A stretch of 64,000 nt of DNA from JAXHUM01 sp034189325 (GTDB taxonomy: Bacteria; Desulfobacterota; DSM-4660; Desulfatiglandales; Desulfatiglandaceae), in NCBI GenBank assembly GCA_034189325.1, contig JAXHUM010000110.1, forward strand, positions 1 through 64,000, given 5' to 3'. How positions within the stretch are numbered: the stretch's first letter is position 1; each line of letters begins with the position of its first letter. The position numbers and the translations under genes were made by a program. Below, one piece after another: positions 1 to 8,838 of the stretch. The notes beneath the pieces were generated by a model that saw nothing but the letters and a program-made list of their open reading frames with translations, was not told the origin of the DNA and ran no database searches.

Positions 1-14
1 GGATAACCGGCAGG

Positions 15-1088
15 TTAATCATTGGCAGGCTTGCCCTGTTTCTTTCCGCACCATCTTTCGAGAAGCCCGGTCGAATTTCCCCGGGGAAGACGTGGGGCCA
101 ATGTAGATAAATCAGTACGATGGGCAACAACCGCCATGCACGCCTGCAGGTCGGGATCTGCCAAGATGCCCGCAATATTTTCTATTCTTGTCGCAATATA
201 TTGCAGAGTTTGACGATCCGGGCCGGCTCCTGCTTTTACGGCGCTTCTATCCAGATGAGCTGCCATGGCGCTAAGGCGATCAGCAGTAAGGGGGTGGGTA
301 ATCTTAGCCCTTAGGTAATGCTCCCACTCTCTGTCTGTCTTTACTTTTCCTTCGGCCTTGAGTTGTCCTTTACTCGGCATAAAGTAGGCCTGAGCCTGAA
401 AGAACAAGATCGCCCCCATGGGGATAGTGGAAAGTCTATGCAGGATATCGAGGGCAAAGCGATCGGCTTTCTTCTCATTGATCCGTGCCTGCGCGGTTGT
501 GATACCCCTGTAACCGCGATGCCCGAAATAGATGTGTCCAAGCTCGTGCAATAGGATAAAGGCAAAGGCGGAGTTGCGAAATCTGAGAGAAAGTCCGTCG
601 ACCTTTTTGTCTGCAAGGGCATTGTTTGGAATTTGCAAAGCCTTTAAGGGGGCTGGATATCGACCACCGGGGAAGTCCGACGCCCTTTTATATCTGAGCA
701 TGGCCACATATTCATCAATCGTCTCCAGACTGTATTTGCGAAGATGTAACCATGCGTAAGCAGTCGAAAGATCCTCCAGAAACATGAGAGACAAAATAGG
801 CATTGCCACAAAACCCTGCCCCCCTCGCTTACCAGAGTAATAATCCATTGGATTGTGGTTCATTCCCACCAGAGGGAACTCAAGCCTCAGGCCGCTTAGG
901 GCACGCTTTTCATCTCGTGTAAGGCTTGGCCGTATCGCCTTTGTAAGCATCTCGTTTATCCTGCTTTCGAACCGAGGCTTTTCGCTGGCCAACTTTGACG
1001 TGTCATATAGGCCTGAGAAACCTTCAGCACCTACGGTTGCCGGCGCCACGGCAAACCATATTAGACAAAATCCCCAAAAGCATTTCAT
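15..1088 (-). CDS. Exported M48-like zinc metallopeptidase
   Basis: A 357-residue protein with an N-terminal hydrophobic signal-like segment (residues about 1-21, ending near AEGF). The zinc-peptidase motif HELGH lies at residues 181-185 and a second ExxAD-type motif (E205, D209 in NEKKADRFA) supplies the third metal ligand, as in gluzincin peptidases of the M48 kind. It therefore probably hydrolyses peptides or proteins in the envelope; the substrate is unknown. Its ATG overlaps the stop of the upstream gene (ATGA, 1085-1088), so it is probably translationally coupled to that two-helix membrane protein. The rest of the protein does not resemble a family I can name, so the peptidase call rests on the metal motifs and predicted export. 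Confidence 0.75.
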   Translation of the reverse strand: MKCFWGFCLIWFAVAPATVGAEGFSGLYDTSKLASEKPRFESRINEMLTKAIRPSLTRDEKRALSGLRLEFPLVGMNHNPMDYYSGKRGGQGFVAMPILSLMFLEDLSTAYAWLHLRKYSLETIDEYVAMLRYKRASDFPGGRYPAPLKALQIPNNALADKKVDGLSLRFRNSAFAFILLHELGHIYFGHRGYRGITTAQARINEKKADRFALDILHRLSTIPMGAILFFQAQAYFMPSKGQLKAEGKVKTDREWEHYLRAKITHPLTADRLSAMAAHLDRSAVKAGAGPDRQTLQYIATRIENIAGILADPDLQACMAVVAHRTDLSTLAPRLPRGNSTGLLERWCGKKQGKPAND

Positions 1089-1681
1089 TTGACCATCTCC
1101 AGATCGGTGCGATAATAAGAGGCTGGCTCCTCAAGTCCTTTCGCAACAGAATCAGGCATACCGCTCTCGACCCATAACTTAAACTGATCAAACTCTCCCC
1201 AATCCGATCCCCAAACGGTTTTCATGAGCGCCAGTTTGATGCTCCTGTTGTGATATTCGACTTCCCTTTTCTGCTGCTCGCTCAGCTCAGTTTTTAAGAT
1301 TAAGGGTAGCGTGTTGAGAAATTCCATCTCCAACCGCAGCTCACGCCTTCGTCTGTCTGTCATTCCCTCGCCGTCTAAACTAGGTTGTGTCAAACCGGTG
1401 TAATACTCTTGCAGGGAAGATCCTATATGGGGGACGTTACGAAAATATACAATGCCTTGATAAATCGAAAATGCTACGATAATAGCTCCGAAAAGGGCAA
1501 AAAAAACACCCGGACCAACCCTTGAAATATAGATCGATATTCCACCAGGGAGGATGATTTTTCCCGCGCCTTCCTTCTCCTCCGGTATATGGAGAAACAG
1601 CCGGTAACCCAAGTAAATGCACAATCCTCCAATAATGACGGCTACAATACGCTCTATAGCCCGAAACGTGATAGGTTCCAC
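1085..1681 (-). CDS. Small membrane protein with two predicted helices, unknown function
   Basis: I place the start at a GTG (1681) because AGGAGG sits about six bases upstream; a longer open frame to 1867 overlaps the preceding gene and has no such site. The 198-residue product has two hydrophobic helices near its N-terminus (around IVAVIIGGLCIYLGYRLF and VFFALFGAIIVAFSIYQGIV) and a charged cytoplasmic or periplasmic C-terminal half rich in Arg and Glu. No family was recognised. It overlaps the downstream metallopeptidase by four bases (ATGA), so the two products probably act together, perhaps as anchor and peptidase; that link is inference only. Confidence 0.6.
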   Translation of the reverse strand: MEPITFRAIERIVAVIIGGLCIYLGYRLFLHIPEEKEGAGKIILPGGISIYISRVGPGVFFALFGAIIVAFSIYQGIVYFRNVPHIGSSLQEYYTGLTQPSLDGEGMTDRRRRELRLEMEFLNTLPLILKTELSEQQKREVEYHNRSIKLALMKTVWGSDWGEFDQFKLWVESGMPDSVAKGLEEPASYYRTDLEMVK

Positions 1682-1751
1682 TTGTTTCCTCCTATGTTCT
1701 TCGACCCCAAGCTCACGCCCTGCAACAAGGTATGGGACTCCAGTGGTGTGG

Positions 1752-2078
1752 TCACTTGACCCAATCCCTGGGACTGAAAAGAAGGCCTCTTTCTGACAGG
1801 CTCTGACGGCGCCCTTGATTATAACAGTTGTCCGATATGTGCCCCATAGGCCTGGGATCCCCGGCATACCCCCAAGCTCCGGTATTGAAGTTCAGCCAGT
1901 AGTTGCCGTCTGGAATACGCCCGCAATGCCACTGCTCGAGGGTTTGAATCTGGGCATTATTCAGACGGACACCATTGACCACTACCATCCGCTCACCATA
2001 AGCAATTCCATGAGAGCTGACCCCCAGAAATACTCCAAAAAGTATCATTATGAGTCTTTTCTTCATTTTACCACTCAT
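1752..2078 (-). CDS. Small exported protein with a GYWLN/GAWGY motif
   Basis: A 108-residue protein with a clear signal peptide (MKKRLIMILFGVFLGVSS, cleavage near AYG). The mature part contains GNYWLNFNTGAWGYAGDP, a tryptophan/glycine-rich motif that recurs in small bacterial proteins of unknown function, and two cysteines. A second Met at 2066 directly before KKRL is an equally good start; neither has a strong ribosome binding site. It is first in a minus-strand run with the two-helix membrane protein (about 70 bases downstream) and the metallopeptidase. Confidence 0.55.
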   Translation of the reverse strand: MSGKMKKRLIMILFGVFLGVSSHGIAYGERMVVVNGVRLNNAQIQTLEQWHCGRIPDGNYWLNFNTGAWGYAGDPRPMGHISDNCYNQGRRQSLSERGLLFSPRDWVK

Positions 2079-2563
2079 TTGATTAGGATGATCGGCAACG
2101 GCCTTAGGCTCATCGTCTAAGAGAGCCTTTGATTCCTACAAAGAAAGACATCAAAGAACTCACTAACAGGATAATGGACAAAGCAAAGTCTAAAATACTT
2201 AAAGACAAAGGACGCATAATAGCGGGATCTAGAGGGGCCTTTACAGGACTCTTGCTCAAAGTTTTTGAGGGTTTTTCAACCCACAAACAGGGTCTTTATC
2301 CCACATAGGGGATAGTGATTTGACATCAAACAACGAGCTGAAAACTGCGGTTTATAATACTTTCAATTGAGAAATCACATACAGTGCTGTTCTTTATTGG
2401 GAAAAAAACAAAAAACGATCGGCATTAAGGATGGCCTCTTTCATTGCTTTCATTAGCTCCTTTTGCCGGATATACGGCTAATAGAAATCGGTCTATATAA
2501 GAAGTGCGAGTATACTGTTGATTCCCACAGAAAGCATTAATGACGCTCAAGCATATGGGGGAC
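2079..2563. other. Intergenic region, no confident gene
   Basis: AT-rich spacer between the exported protein and the broken enoyl-CoA hydratase gene. The only open frame of note is a 44-codon plus-strand frame (2174-2308) with a weak AGGA upstream; it has no recognisable product and is not called. Confidence 0.4.
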
Positions 2564-3360
2564 CTATGGATTCTTTTCTTTATTGAATCTCTCAACGGCT
2601 TCAAGGAAATGAGGCGTGAGACAGCATATGCTCTGGTTGCGGTTTTCCAGTTCGAGGGCCGCCTCAAGCGATGGGGCGCTCATGTTTTGGTAAACGACCT
2701 CTTTTGTCAAACGGAGGGCACAGGGTTCTTGCTGAGCAACATCCGTGCTGTTTCCATGGCCGCCTCCAAGGTCTCTCCCTCTTCAACCACTTTGCTTACA
2801 AGACCTATCCGCTCCGCCTCTTCGGCTGTGACGGTACGGCCTGTGAGCAGGATTTCAAAGGCGCGGTGAAGACCCACGATTCGGGGCAGGAAGAAGGAAC
2901 TTCCCAGGTCACCGCCTGTGAGCCCAATATTGGCAAAGGAGGGAATAAATGTGGCTTGGCGGCTTGCAAGGGCCACATCCGAGACCATGGCCAGGCACAT
3001 GCCGCCACCGGCGGCTACGCCGTTGACTGCCGCAACGATAGGCTGTGGCAGTCTTTTCATCTCGAGGATCATCTCCGAGTATTTCTTCTGAACAGTGTAT
3101 AGGTGCTCTGCTGCAGTATCCCAGCCCTGTTCTGTTTTTCTCATAAGGCTATTTTTCAGATCCGCGCCTGAGCAGAATCCTTTCCCCTCCCCGGTGATGA
3201 TGAGGACCCGCACCTCCTCTCTGTCACGGAGGAGGCCAAAGATCTTTCTGAGATCAGAGACCATGTCCAGACTCAGCGCATTCAGACGGGCAGGCCGGTT
3301 GAGTGTGATAAGACCGATTCCCGATTCCGGTTCTCCAAATTTGAGCGTTTCGAAATGCAT
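2564..3360 (-). pseudogene. Enoyl-CoA hydratase/isomerase, frameshifted near the 3' end
   Basis: The start at 3360 is preceded by GGAGGAG. Residues 1-217 are a typical crotonase fold: FCSGADLKN forms the first oxyanion-hole loop and VNGVAAGGGMCLAM the second. The frame then stops at 2707 (...KNPVPSV), about 50 residues early. Shifting by one base at about 2719 restores the family C-terminus (ALRLTKEVVYQNMSAP...AALELENRNQSI) to a stop at 2564. The expected reading is AAC CCT GTG GCC CTC but one G is absent, so this is a single-base deletion. An intact enzyme would hydrate or isomerise enoyl-CoA in beta-oxidation-like pathways. It may be a young pseudogene or a sequencing error. No beta-oxidation partner is adjacent. 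Confidence 0.85.
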
Positions 3361-4137
3361 ACAAACTCCTCCTTCATAAGCTACCAACTCTTAATGAGCG
3401 AAGTTGTGGATAGTCTAAAGAATGGACGATGCAAGTATTAAAGGAGGAGAAACCTCCTGCAATGGATGAAAACAGATGCCTTCTTGCTGAAAATGATCAT
3501 GAAGATCCTTTCATAAAAATATAGGATAACCGGGGATTGTGTGTCAATGAGAAACGGTTCATGTCGAGTCTGTCCTCTTAATCAGTGAAAGGATGTGGGA
3601 GTAAGGTGAGGGCCGCAGAGATTCATGTGCGGCTTGGGGTTGGCTAAGAACTTAAGATTTCACGATAACAAAATAACCTCCATTTAAATGATCGCTCTCT
3701 TCCAGGAGCAAAACAGGCCCTCGACCCTATTGATTGAGGTCCACACGGGTGAAAATAACTGAGATTCTTTCAAAGTAATGTCCCTAATTTGCTTTAGGCT
3801 TTTAGAATGGCGAAAGCAGCAGAAATAATATAGAATGCGCCCTGCGGAAGTTCAAAAATCAGAAAAATCTAGTGTAAGCTGAGAGTGGAAAATATAAGGA
3901 ACTGTTTGTCACCCTCGCCTGTTTTAACCAGTGTCCATCCACAAGTGTTCCTTGTGCCCGTTCTCTGTGTTGTGCGAAAAAAATAATCCTCGGAATTAGA
4001 TAGACGCCCCCCGGTTGTTCTTCTGCATGGTCTTGCTCAGAGTCGGGGGGCTTCGATTTGACCTTGCGCAAAAATCCACGTTTGTGGATGGACTCCGACT
4101 AATTCATGTAGCCAGTATGTAAGGGAGGATTCTATTT
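3361..4137. other. Intergenic region of about 780 bp
   Basis: No convincing gene. It holds a short perfect hairpin (atccac/gtggat, 4074-4089) inside a longer imperfect inverted repeat (agtcgg 4041-4046 with ccgact 4095-4100), about 40 bases before the start of the fusion gene; this could be a 5'-UTR structure. A GGGAGGA ribosome binding site lies just before 4138. A 70-codon minus frame at 3859-4071 has no family features and is not called. Confidence 0.4.
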
Positions 4138-6327
4138 ATGGTTGAGATTGCGAATAAATCTGAAGAGAAGCATGAGAACAGTCCAGGCAAAGGAAGGATC
4201 TCCTGGTGGTTCTGCCAGGGCTATTATAGTTTGGCTACTGGTGGGCAGGTTCATTTTGTCCTCTGCTTTTTTCAGGTGTACGAACCGGATTCTCCCGGAA
4301 CCGTCAGGCATCATTACTTCTATAGTCAACTTCCGCCAAACAGCACAGAGAGACTGGTTAGGTGTTGCGTAGACCAGCAACTCTTAGAAGCGTTTCAGGA
4401 TCAACTCAGTCAAGACAGGATAGATCTTGGAGGTCTTGACCGGTATATGACAGAGGCAGTTACTAAAGAAATTTCAGAATACGGTCTGCCGGATCATTTT
4501 GAGATCCGGGAACCTCCTTACGTAAAAAAGGGGAAGCACCTGCAGATCGACTGGGACGACTTTAAGATCATCTGGAAGGAGGAGAAAATTGACATTGAAT
4601 TTGTTGAACTCCATCAAGGTGATCGATGCCGCTTTACACTGCAAAGGACCAGTCCCCCTCTTAAACCAGCAGAACTCGGTGCTCCCAGGCTGGAGAATTC
4701 CACTTATACCTGCCTGCCCAGGTTATCGCTGTCCGGGACGGTTGGGGAAAAGGAGGTTCAAGGTGGAGCCTGGTTTGATCATCAGGATACGGATCCGTCG
4801 GATTGGGAACTCAATGCAGGCGAGAATTCTGAAGGAGTCATCGGCTGGGAATGGTTTGCCGTCAACTTTGAAGATGGTTCAGACTGGCTGGTAGTCCTGC
4901 ACCGCAATATGAAGAAGGATGAGGTGGTGGATAGCTATGCCATTGTCTGTTCACCCGGAAAAAGACCGAGGCTTTTGCGGGATATCACGGCGACACCTTT
5001 GGAGCACTGGATAAGTCCTGTAACCCATATCCGCTATCCCGTGGGCTGGCATCTGAAGTTTCCGGAAGTGGATGCTGAATGGTCCTTTCAACCGCTCTGC
5101 AACAATCAAGAGGTTCCAATGGTTGGTCCCTTGCGGGCAATCTGGGAGGGAACCGGCATGGTAAAGGGAACAAGGAGCGGCCGTTCCCTATCAGGCAGAG
5201 GACACCTGGAGCTCAAAGGATACGGCTATATATTCAACTTTAAACAGTATACCGAGGTTTTTGTTGAGCGAATCGATGATCTTATTGAGGATTTTCTTCC
5301 CAGACGGTTTGATGAAGCGTCGATAGAGCGTTTTGCAGGTCCCCCTGTATGGGAGTATGACCCGGAGATATTGAGCGAAACAGTGAGTGTCCCTGTATGG
5401 GATCTCCTAGACAGAGGAGGAAAGCACTGGCGGCCGATGCTTGGGATCCTCCTTCTGGAATCACTGGGAGTTGCCTCAAAACCGTATGAGTCGCTCCTGG
5501 CCAATGTGATAGAGCTGAATCATACAGGCGCCTTGATAGTAGATGATATAGAAGATGGTTCCCTCATCCGACGCGGCAAGGAGTGCATCCATTTGCGTTA
5601 TGGGACGGATGTCGCGATCAATACCGGTACGGCGCTCTATTTTCTTTCCTATTTGCAGTTGGAGAGTGAGCTTGGCCTGACCGACAGGCAATTGGTAGAC
5701 CTCTATAGAATCGTGGTCAATTTTCAAGTAAAGGCCCATCTTGGACAGGGAAAAGATATCGCCTGGACCCGTAATATGTCCCCTCAATGGCTGGAGGAGA
5801 GGTTGAAACGGGGTTTCTCCGACAAGGTCCTTCAGATGTATTCTATGAAGACAGCAGCAGCCACACAGGGTACGGCAGAGGCAGCCTGTGTCATTGCCAA
5901 TGAAGGAAGTGAGGTTCGCCAGGCCTACGCAGCCTTTGGCAGGACCTTTGGTGTTTCGTTTCAGATTGTCGATGATGTACTCAACTTCAGCAGTTCTCCC
6001 GATTGGACCAAGACCCGCGGGGAAGACCTGCTTTCCGGAAAACCCACCTGGATAATTGTCCGGGCACTGGAAAGAGCACGGCCTCGGGAAAGGAACAGGT
6101 TGATCCGGATCCTCTGCGCTCCGGATTTAAGAGCGAGTTCTGAAGGATTGGAAGAGGGTATAGAACTGATAGAGAGATCAGGGGCCCTTGACGAAGGGCG
6201 AAGGCTTGCAGGTAACATGCTTGAGAGTCAATGGCGGAACTTCTCCCTGTACGCAAAACCTTCAGAAGCCAAAACCATGTTGAGGATGCTGACGACCGCA
6301 CTCCTTTCCTTCGAGCAGGATTATTGA
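4138..6327 (+). CDS. Fusion of CrtC/AttH-like lipocalin domain and polyprenyl diphosphate synthase
   Basis: A 729-residue two-domain protein with GGGAGGA upstream. Residues about 20-370 resemble the CrtC/AttH lipocalin-like family (hydroxyneurosporene synthase and related hydratases): GGAWFDHQ at 209-216 and GWEWFAVNFEDGSDWLVV at 236-253 are the family's paired hallmarks. Residues about 375-729 are an all-helical isoprenyl diphosphate synthase: GGKHWRP (427-433), first Asp-rich motif DDIED (469-473) followed by RRG, GQGKDIAW (537-543), and second motif DDVLN (612-616). The first motif and GQGxDIxW look like eukaryote-type (type III) geranylgeranyl synthases. In the second motif the last Asp is Asn. 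By family, the C-terminal half would condense isopentenyl units on an allylic diphosphate, and the N-terminal half might bind or hydrate an isoprenoid. No other terpenoid gene is nearby. Product and actual activity are inference. Confidence 0.85.
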   Translation: MVEIANKSEEKHENSPGKGRISWWFCQGYYSLATGGQVHFVLCFFQVYEPDSPGTVRHHYFYSQLPPNSTERLVRCCVDQQLLEAFQDQLSQDRIDLGGLDRYMTEAVTKEISEYGLPDHFEIREPPYVKKGKHLQIDWDDFKIIWKEEKIDIEFVELHQGDRCRFTLQRTSPPLKPAELGAPRLENSTYTCLPRLSLSGTVGEKEVQGGAWFDHQDTDPSDWELNAGENSEGVIGWEWFAVNFEDGSDWLVVLHRNMKKDEVVDSYAIVCSPGKRPRLLRDITATPLEHWISPVTHIRYPVGWHLKFPEVDAEWSFQPLCNNQEVPMVGPLRAIWEGTGMVKGTRSGRSLSGRGHLELKGYGYIFNFKQYTEVFVERIDDLIEDFLPRRFDEASIERFAGPPVWEYDPEILSETVSVPVWDLLDRGGKHWRPMLGILLLESLGVASKPYESLLANVIELNHTGALIVDDIEDGSLIRRGKECIHLRYGTDVAINTGTALYFLSYLQLESELGLTDRQLVDLYRIVVNFQVKAHLGQGKDIAWTRNMSPQWLEERLKRGFSDKVLQMYSMKTAAATQGTAEAACVIANEGSEVRQAYAAFGRTFGVSFQIVDDVLNFSSSPDWTKTRGEDLLSGKPTWIIVRALERARPRERNRLIRILCAPDLRASSEGLEEGIELIERSGALDEGRRLAGNMLESQWRNFSLYAKPSEAKTMLRMLTTALLSFEQDY

Positions 6328-6373
6328 TAATGTGGGAAAGGACCTGCTTCCTCGTCTTTGATGCAGCAAAAAA

Positions 6374-6493
6374 CTAGCAGAGGACCTTCACTCTTTTTGA
6401 CAGATCCTCAATAATCTCGGCAGCCTCCTTTGCCATGTTTTCAATGAACACTCTTACCGGAACCACCTCTCTTGTTTGGCGAGCATGATAGGC
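6374..6493 (-). pseudogene. Remnant resembling the C-terminal tail of a nitronate monooxygenase
   Basis: Immediately downstream of the intact nitronate monooxygenase gene, the same strand has an open stretch ending at a TAG (6374) that encodes REVVPVRVFIENMAKEAAEI and a charged helix. This matches the spacing of the intact protein's last residues (KEVKPVKDIIEEIVS). There is no start codon and an in-frame stop precedes it. It is best read as the tail of a second, tandem paralogue whose body was deleted. The similarity is short, so confidence is limited. Confidence 0.4.
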
Positions 6494-6504
6494 TTACACT
6501 CTTA

Positions 6505-7398
6505 TCAGGAGACGATTTCCTCGATAATATCTTTGACCGGTTTGACCTCTTTGATCAGGGCGCTGACCTGTCCTGCCCCGGCCGGAAAGAGATCGAAGTC
6601 TCCGTTCACCCAGGCATTGCCAACATCGGTCATACTGTATTCCTTTGAAAGATCGGCTCCGGATTCGATGAGGTCTTTGAGTTTGTCATTAATGATGGCG
6701 CGCATGGCAATAGAGCCGAGGGGGACCAAGGTCGTACTACCATCGGCACATCTCAAGATCATCTCTTTCCAGTCTTTATGGGCCGGTGATTCTTCGGCCA
6801 CAAGGAACCGGGTCCCTATCTGGACACCTTGAGCCCCCAAGGACATAGCAGCCCTGTAGCCGCGACGGTCTGCAATGCCGCCGGCAGCCACCACCGGAAC
6901 ATCCACCATATCACAGACCAGAGGAATAAGTATCATGTTGGACGATTCAGGACGATTCGTTCGTAGGCCTCCAGATTCCAACCCTGATGCCACGACTCCA
7001 TCGGCCCCTGCTTCGACAGCTTTCAAGGCCAGGGGTGCGGCCAGCAGAACATGCAAGACTTTCATGCCCAGCTCTTTAATCTTGGGATAGATCTTCTTCG
7101 GAGATCCTGCAGAGACCGTCACGGTCTTGAGCCCTGCTTCCGCCAAGACCTCAAGGATCTGATCATTAACAGGGTTCATGGAAATCATGAGATTGGCTCC
7201 AAAAGGCTTGTCCGTCAGGTCTTGAACCTGTGCCACCAGTCTCTTCACCTTCTCCGGATCACGGATGAATCCCAGAGCCAGCATGCCGAATCCACCAGCC
7301 TCGGACACTGCGGCGACCATCTTCGGATCGTTAAGCTCACCTATCGGACCTTGAATGATAGGGTACTTTGTTCCAAGTATTTCTGTCAGATCAGACAT
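6505..7398 (-). CDS. Nitronate monooxygenase / FabK-like FMN oxidoreductase
   Basis: A 297-residue TIM-barrel flavoprotein with GGAGG before its ATG. It starts with the family signature KYPIIQGPIGELNDPKMVAA and contains the FMN-phosphate region PVVAAGGIADRRGYRAAMSL and QIGTRFLVAEES. Family members oxidise nitronates or, as FabK, reduce enoyl-ACP with FMN. The usual active-site region reads ADGVVASGLESGGLRTN, where many relatives have G-x-EAGGH; His is replaced by Leu, which argues against standard nitronate monooxygenase chemistry. It lies 43 bases downstream of the two 2-hydroxyacyl-CoA dehydratase subunits, probably in one operon. An FMN reductase acting on the dehydratase product or a related acyl-CoA is a reasonable inference. 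Confidence 0.8.
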   Translation of the reverse strand: MSDLTEILGTKYPIIQGPIGELNDPKMVAAVSEAGGFGMLALGFIRDPEKVKRLVAQVQDLTDKPFGANLMISMNPVNDQILEVLAEAGLKTVTVSAGSPKKIYPKIKELGMKVLHVLLAAPLALKAVEAGADGVVASGLESGGLRTNRPESSNMILIPLVCDMVDVPVVAAGGIADRRGYRAAMSLGAQGVQIGTRFLVAEESPAHKDWKEMILRCADGSTTLVPLGSIAMRAIINDKLKDLIESGADLSKEYSMTDVGNAWVNGDFDLFPAGAGQVSALIKEVKPVKDIIEEIVS

Positions 7399-7441
7399 TC
7401 CGGTAGCCTCCGTTTAGAATTGTGGATGGTGTCCTGGTCGT

Positions 7442-8821
7442 TCAGGCTGCTTTCTTGTTGGCCCTTAACAACTCGGCAAAGGTCTCGACCCGCGTCCTCA
7501 ATGCCTGTACGCTATAATCACGGCTGTCAAAAAAATCTCCCTCCAGTGCCAACACGGGGATACCCACTTTCTTTTCAATATCCTTTTTCATTATGGTTGA
7601 TGAAATGCAGAGGGGGCGGCATGAAAAATGGAAGTAGTAAAACACCCCGTCTGCGTTCCAAGCTTCGGCTGCCTCACGAAACCTGGCGACCAGTCCCGCA
7701 CTGCTATGATAAACTCCCTTCTTCATTTGCGATTCCACGCTTTTCTCCTCAAAGGTCGAATACTTGCTCTTGACCATTTCCGAGGGAGAGAGCCAGAAGA
7801 AGGCTGAACTTGCAATTGAAAGCCCTGTTTCTTCAAACATCTTGCCCAGGGCAGGATCAGCAATGCTGGGGGAAAAGAATACGACCCTCGGGGCTCCCTT
7901 CTCCACCACGCCTATGCCCTTGTCGATCCTCTGTTTGATGTCTTTGGCCAGGAGCTTGATGGCCTCTGTGCCCTCGGCGATAATCCTCGACTCAGGAGTC
8001 CCTATCATCCAATAAAAGAGGTTTAAATCGACCTGACTGATAGGTTGGGGCTCGGCCCTCATAAGCTCAAAGACACGACCCATGCCAAGCCACAACTTGG
8101 CCGCCTCAACTCGTGCCTGATGAAAGGTTTCATCGCTTATCTTTACATCCAGAATGTCTTGGGCTTCAGAAAAAGCATCTTTCATCTCACCGGCAAAGTA
8201 TTTAAGCCTGTTTTCAGGTATCGTGGGATACACATCCCAGCTTGAATCCATACAATTGTCAATAAAGACATTTGGGACGCCATACACCTCATGGAGAAAA
8301 TCATCTGTCTTGGCAGTCTGATCACAAAAGAAACCCGATGTGATGGTAAGGTCAGGTTTCGGCGCCATGCCGCTGGCAATAGCGCCCAGTCTCGTCGAAT
8401 TAAACGAACACATCCCTAGACCTGGAGGCATACCATTCTGCTCTGCGACCTCCAATATAGGCACGAGTTTGCCGAAAATCTGACCCAGGGCCATACCAAA
8501 GACTATCTCCGGAGGCTGGCAGTAGACACCGGCCAGATTAAAGGCTGCTCCAATCCGGTTCTCGCAGGGAAAGGAGGTGTAAATGACTTTCTTTCCCTCT
8601 TCTTTTGTTAAGACAATATCGATAAGCTGTTTCATCCATATTCCGAGAACTTTGCGGATACTCGGCAATTCAACGCTGAAGAATGTCTTGACTCGCTCTT
8701 CTGCTGTCTTGATATCATCCTCTCCGATACCGAGGATCTCATAGGCCCGGTCGATCCTGGGCCTCTCCCTCTCAATCTCATCCCTCTCAAAACCACAGAG
8801 ACTCAACAGTTCCGAATACAT
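7442..8821 (-). CDS. 2-hydroxyacyl-CoA dehydratase family, larger subunit (HgdA/BcrB-like)
   Basis: A 459-residue member of the 2-hydroxyglutaryl-CoA dehydratase D-component / benzoyl-CoA reductase superfamily, with GGGAGG before the ATG. Cysteines in TSFPCENRIG, GMCSFNSTR, SGFFCDQTAK, DNCMDSSW and FHFSCRPLC are in positions used by the family for [4Fe-4S] ligation. These enzymes use radical chemistry to remove water from 2-hydroxyacyl-CoA, or reduce aromatic acyl-CoA, after one-electron activation by an ATP-dependent activator. The smaller subunit gene ends 17 bases upstream, so the pair is a heterodimer candidate. No activator (HgdC/BcrA type) gene is in the window. The substrate cannot be read from the sequence. 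Confidence 0.82.
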   Translation of the reverse strand: MYSELLSLCGFERDEIERERPRIDRAYEILGIGEDDIKTAEERVKTFFSVELPSIRKVLGIWMKQLIDIVLTKEEGKKVIYTSFPCENRIGAAFNLAGVYCQPPEIVFGMALGQIFGKLVPILEVAEQNGMPPGLGMCSFNSTRLGAIASGMAPKPDLTITSGFFCDQTAKTDDFLHEVYGVPNVFIDNCMDSSWDVYPTIPENRLKYFAGEMKDAFSEAQDILDVKISDETFHQARVEAAKLWLGMGRVFELMRAEPQPISQVDLNLFYWMIGTPESRIIAEGTEAIKLLAKDIKQRIDKGIGVVEKGAPRVVFFSPSIADPALGKMFEETGLSIASSAFFWLSPSEMVKSKYSTFEEKSVESQMKKGVYHSSAGLVARFREAAEAWNADGVFYYFHFSCRPLCISSTIMKKDIEKKVGIPVLALEGDFFDSRDYSVQALRTRVETFAELLRANKKAA

Positions 8822-8838
8822 AGGTGATAGCCCTCCCT

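Noticed and set aside
1682..1867. Longer N-terminus for the two-helix membrane protein
   Set aside because: It overlaps the upstream exported gene, and a strong AGGAGG precedes the internal GTG at 1681.
2174..2308. 44-codon plus-strand frame with weak AGGA
   Set aside because: Too short and without any recognisable motif or neighbour support.
3859..4071. 70-codon minus-strand frame in the 3.4-4.1 kb spacer
   Set aside because: No ribosome site, no family features and ordinary composition.
7051..7773. 240-codon plus-strand frame
   Set aside because: It lies opposite the nitronate monooxygenase and dehydratase genes and has no signal, domain or ribosome site.
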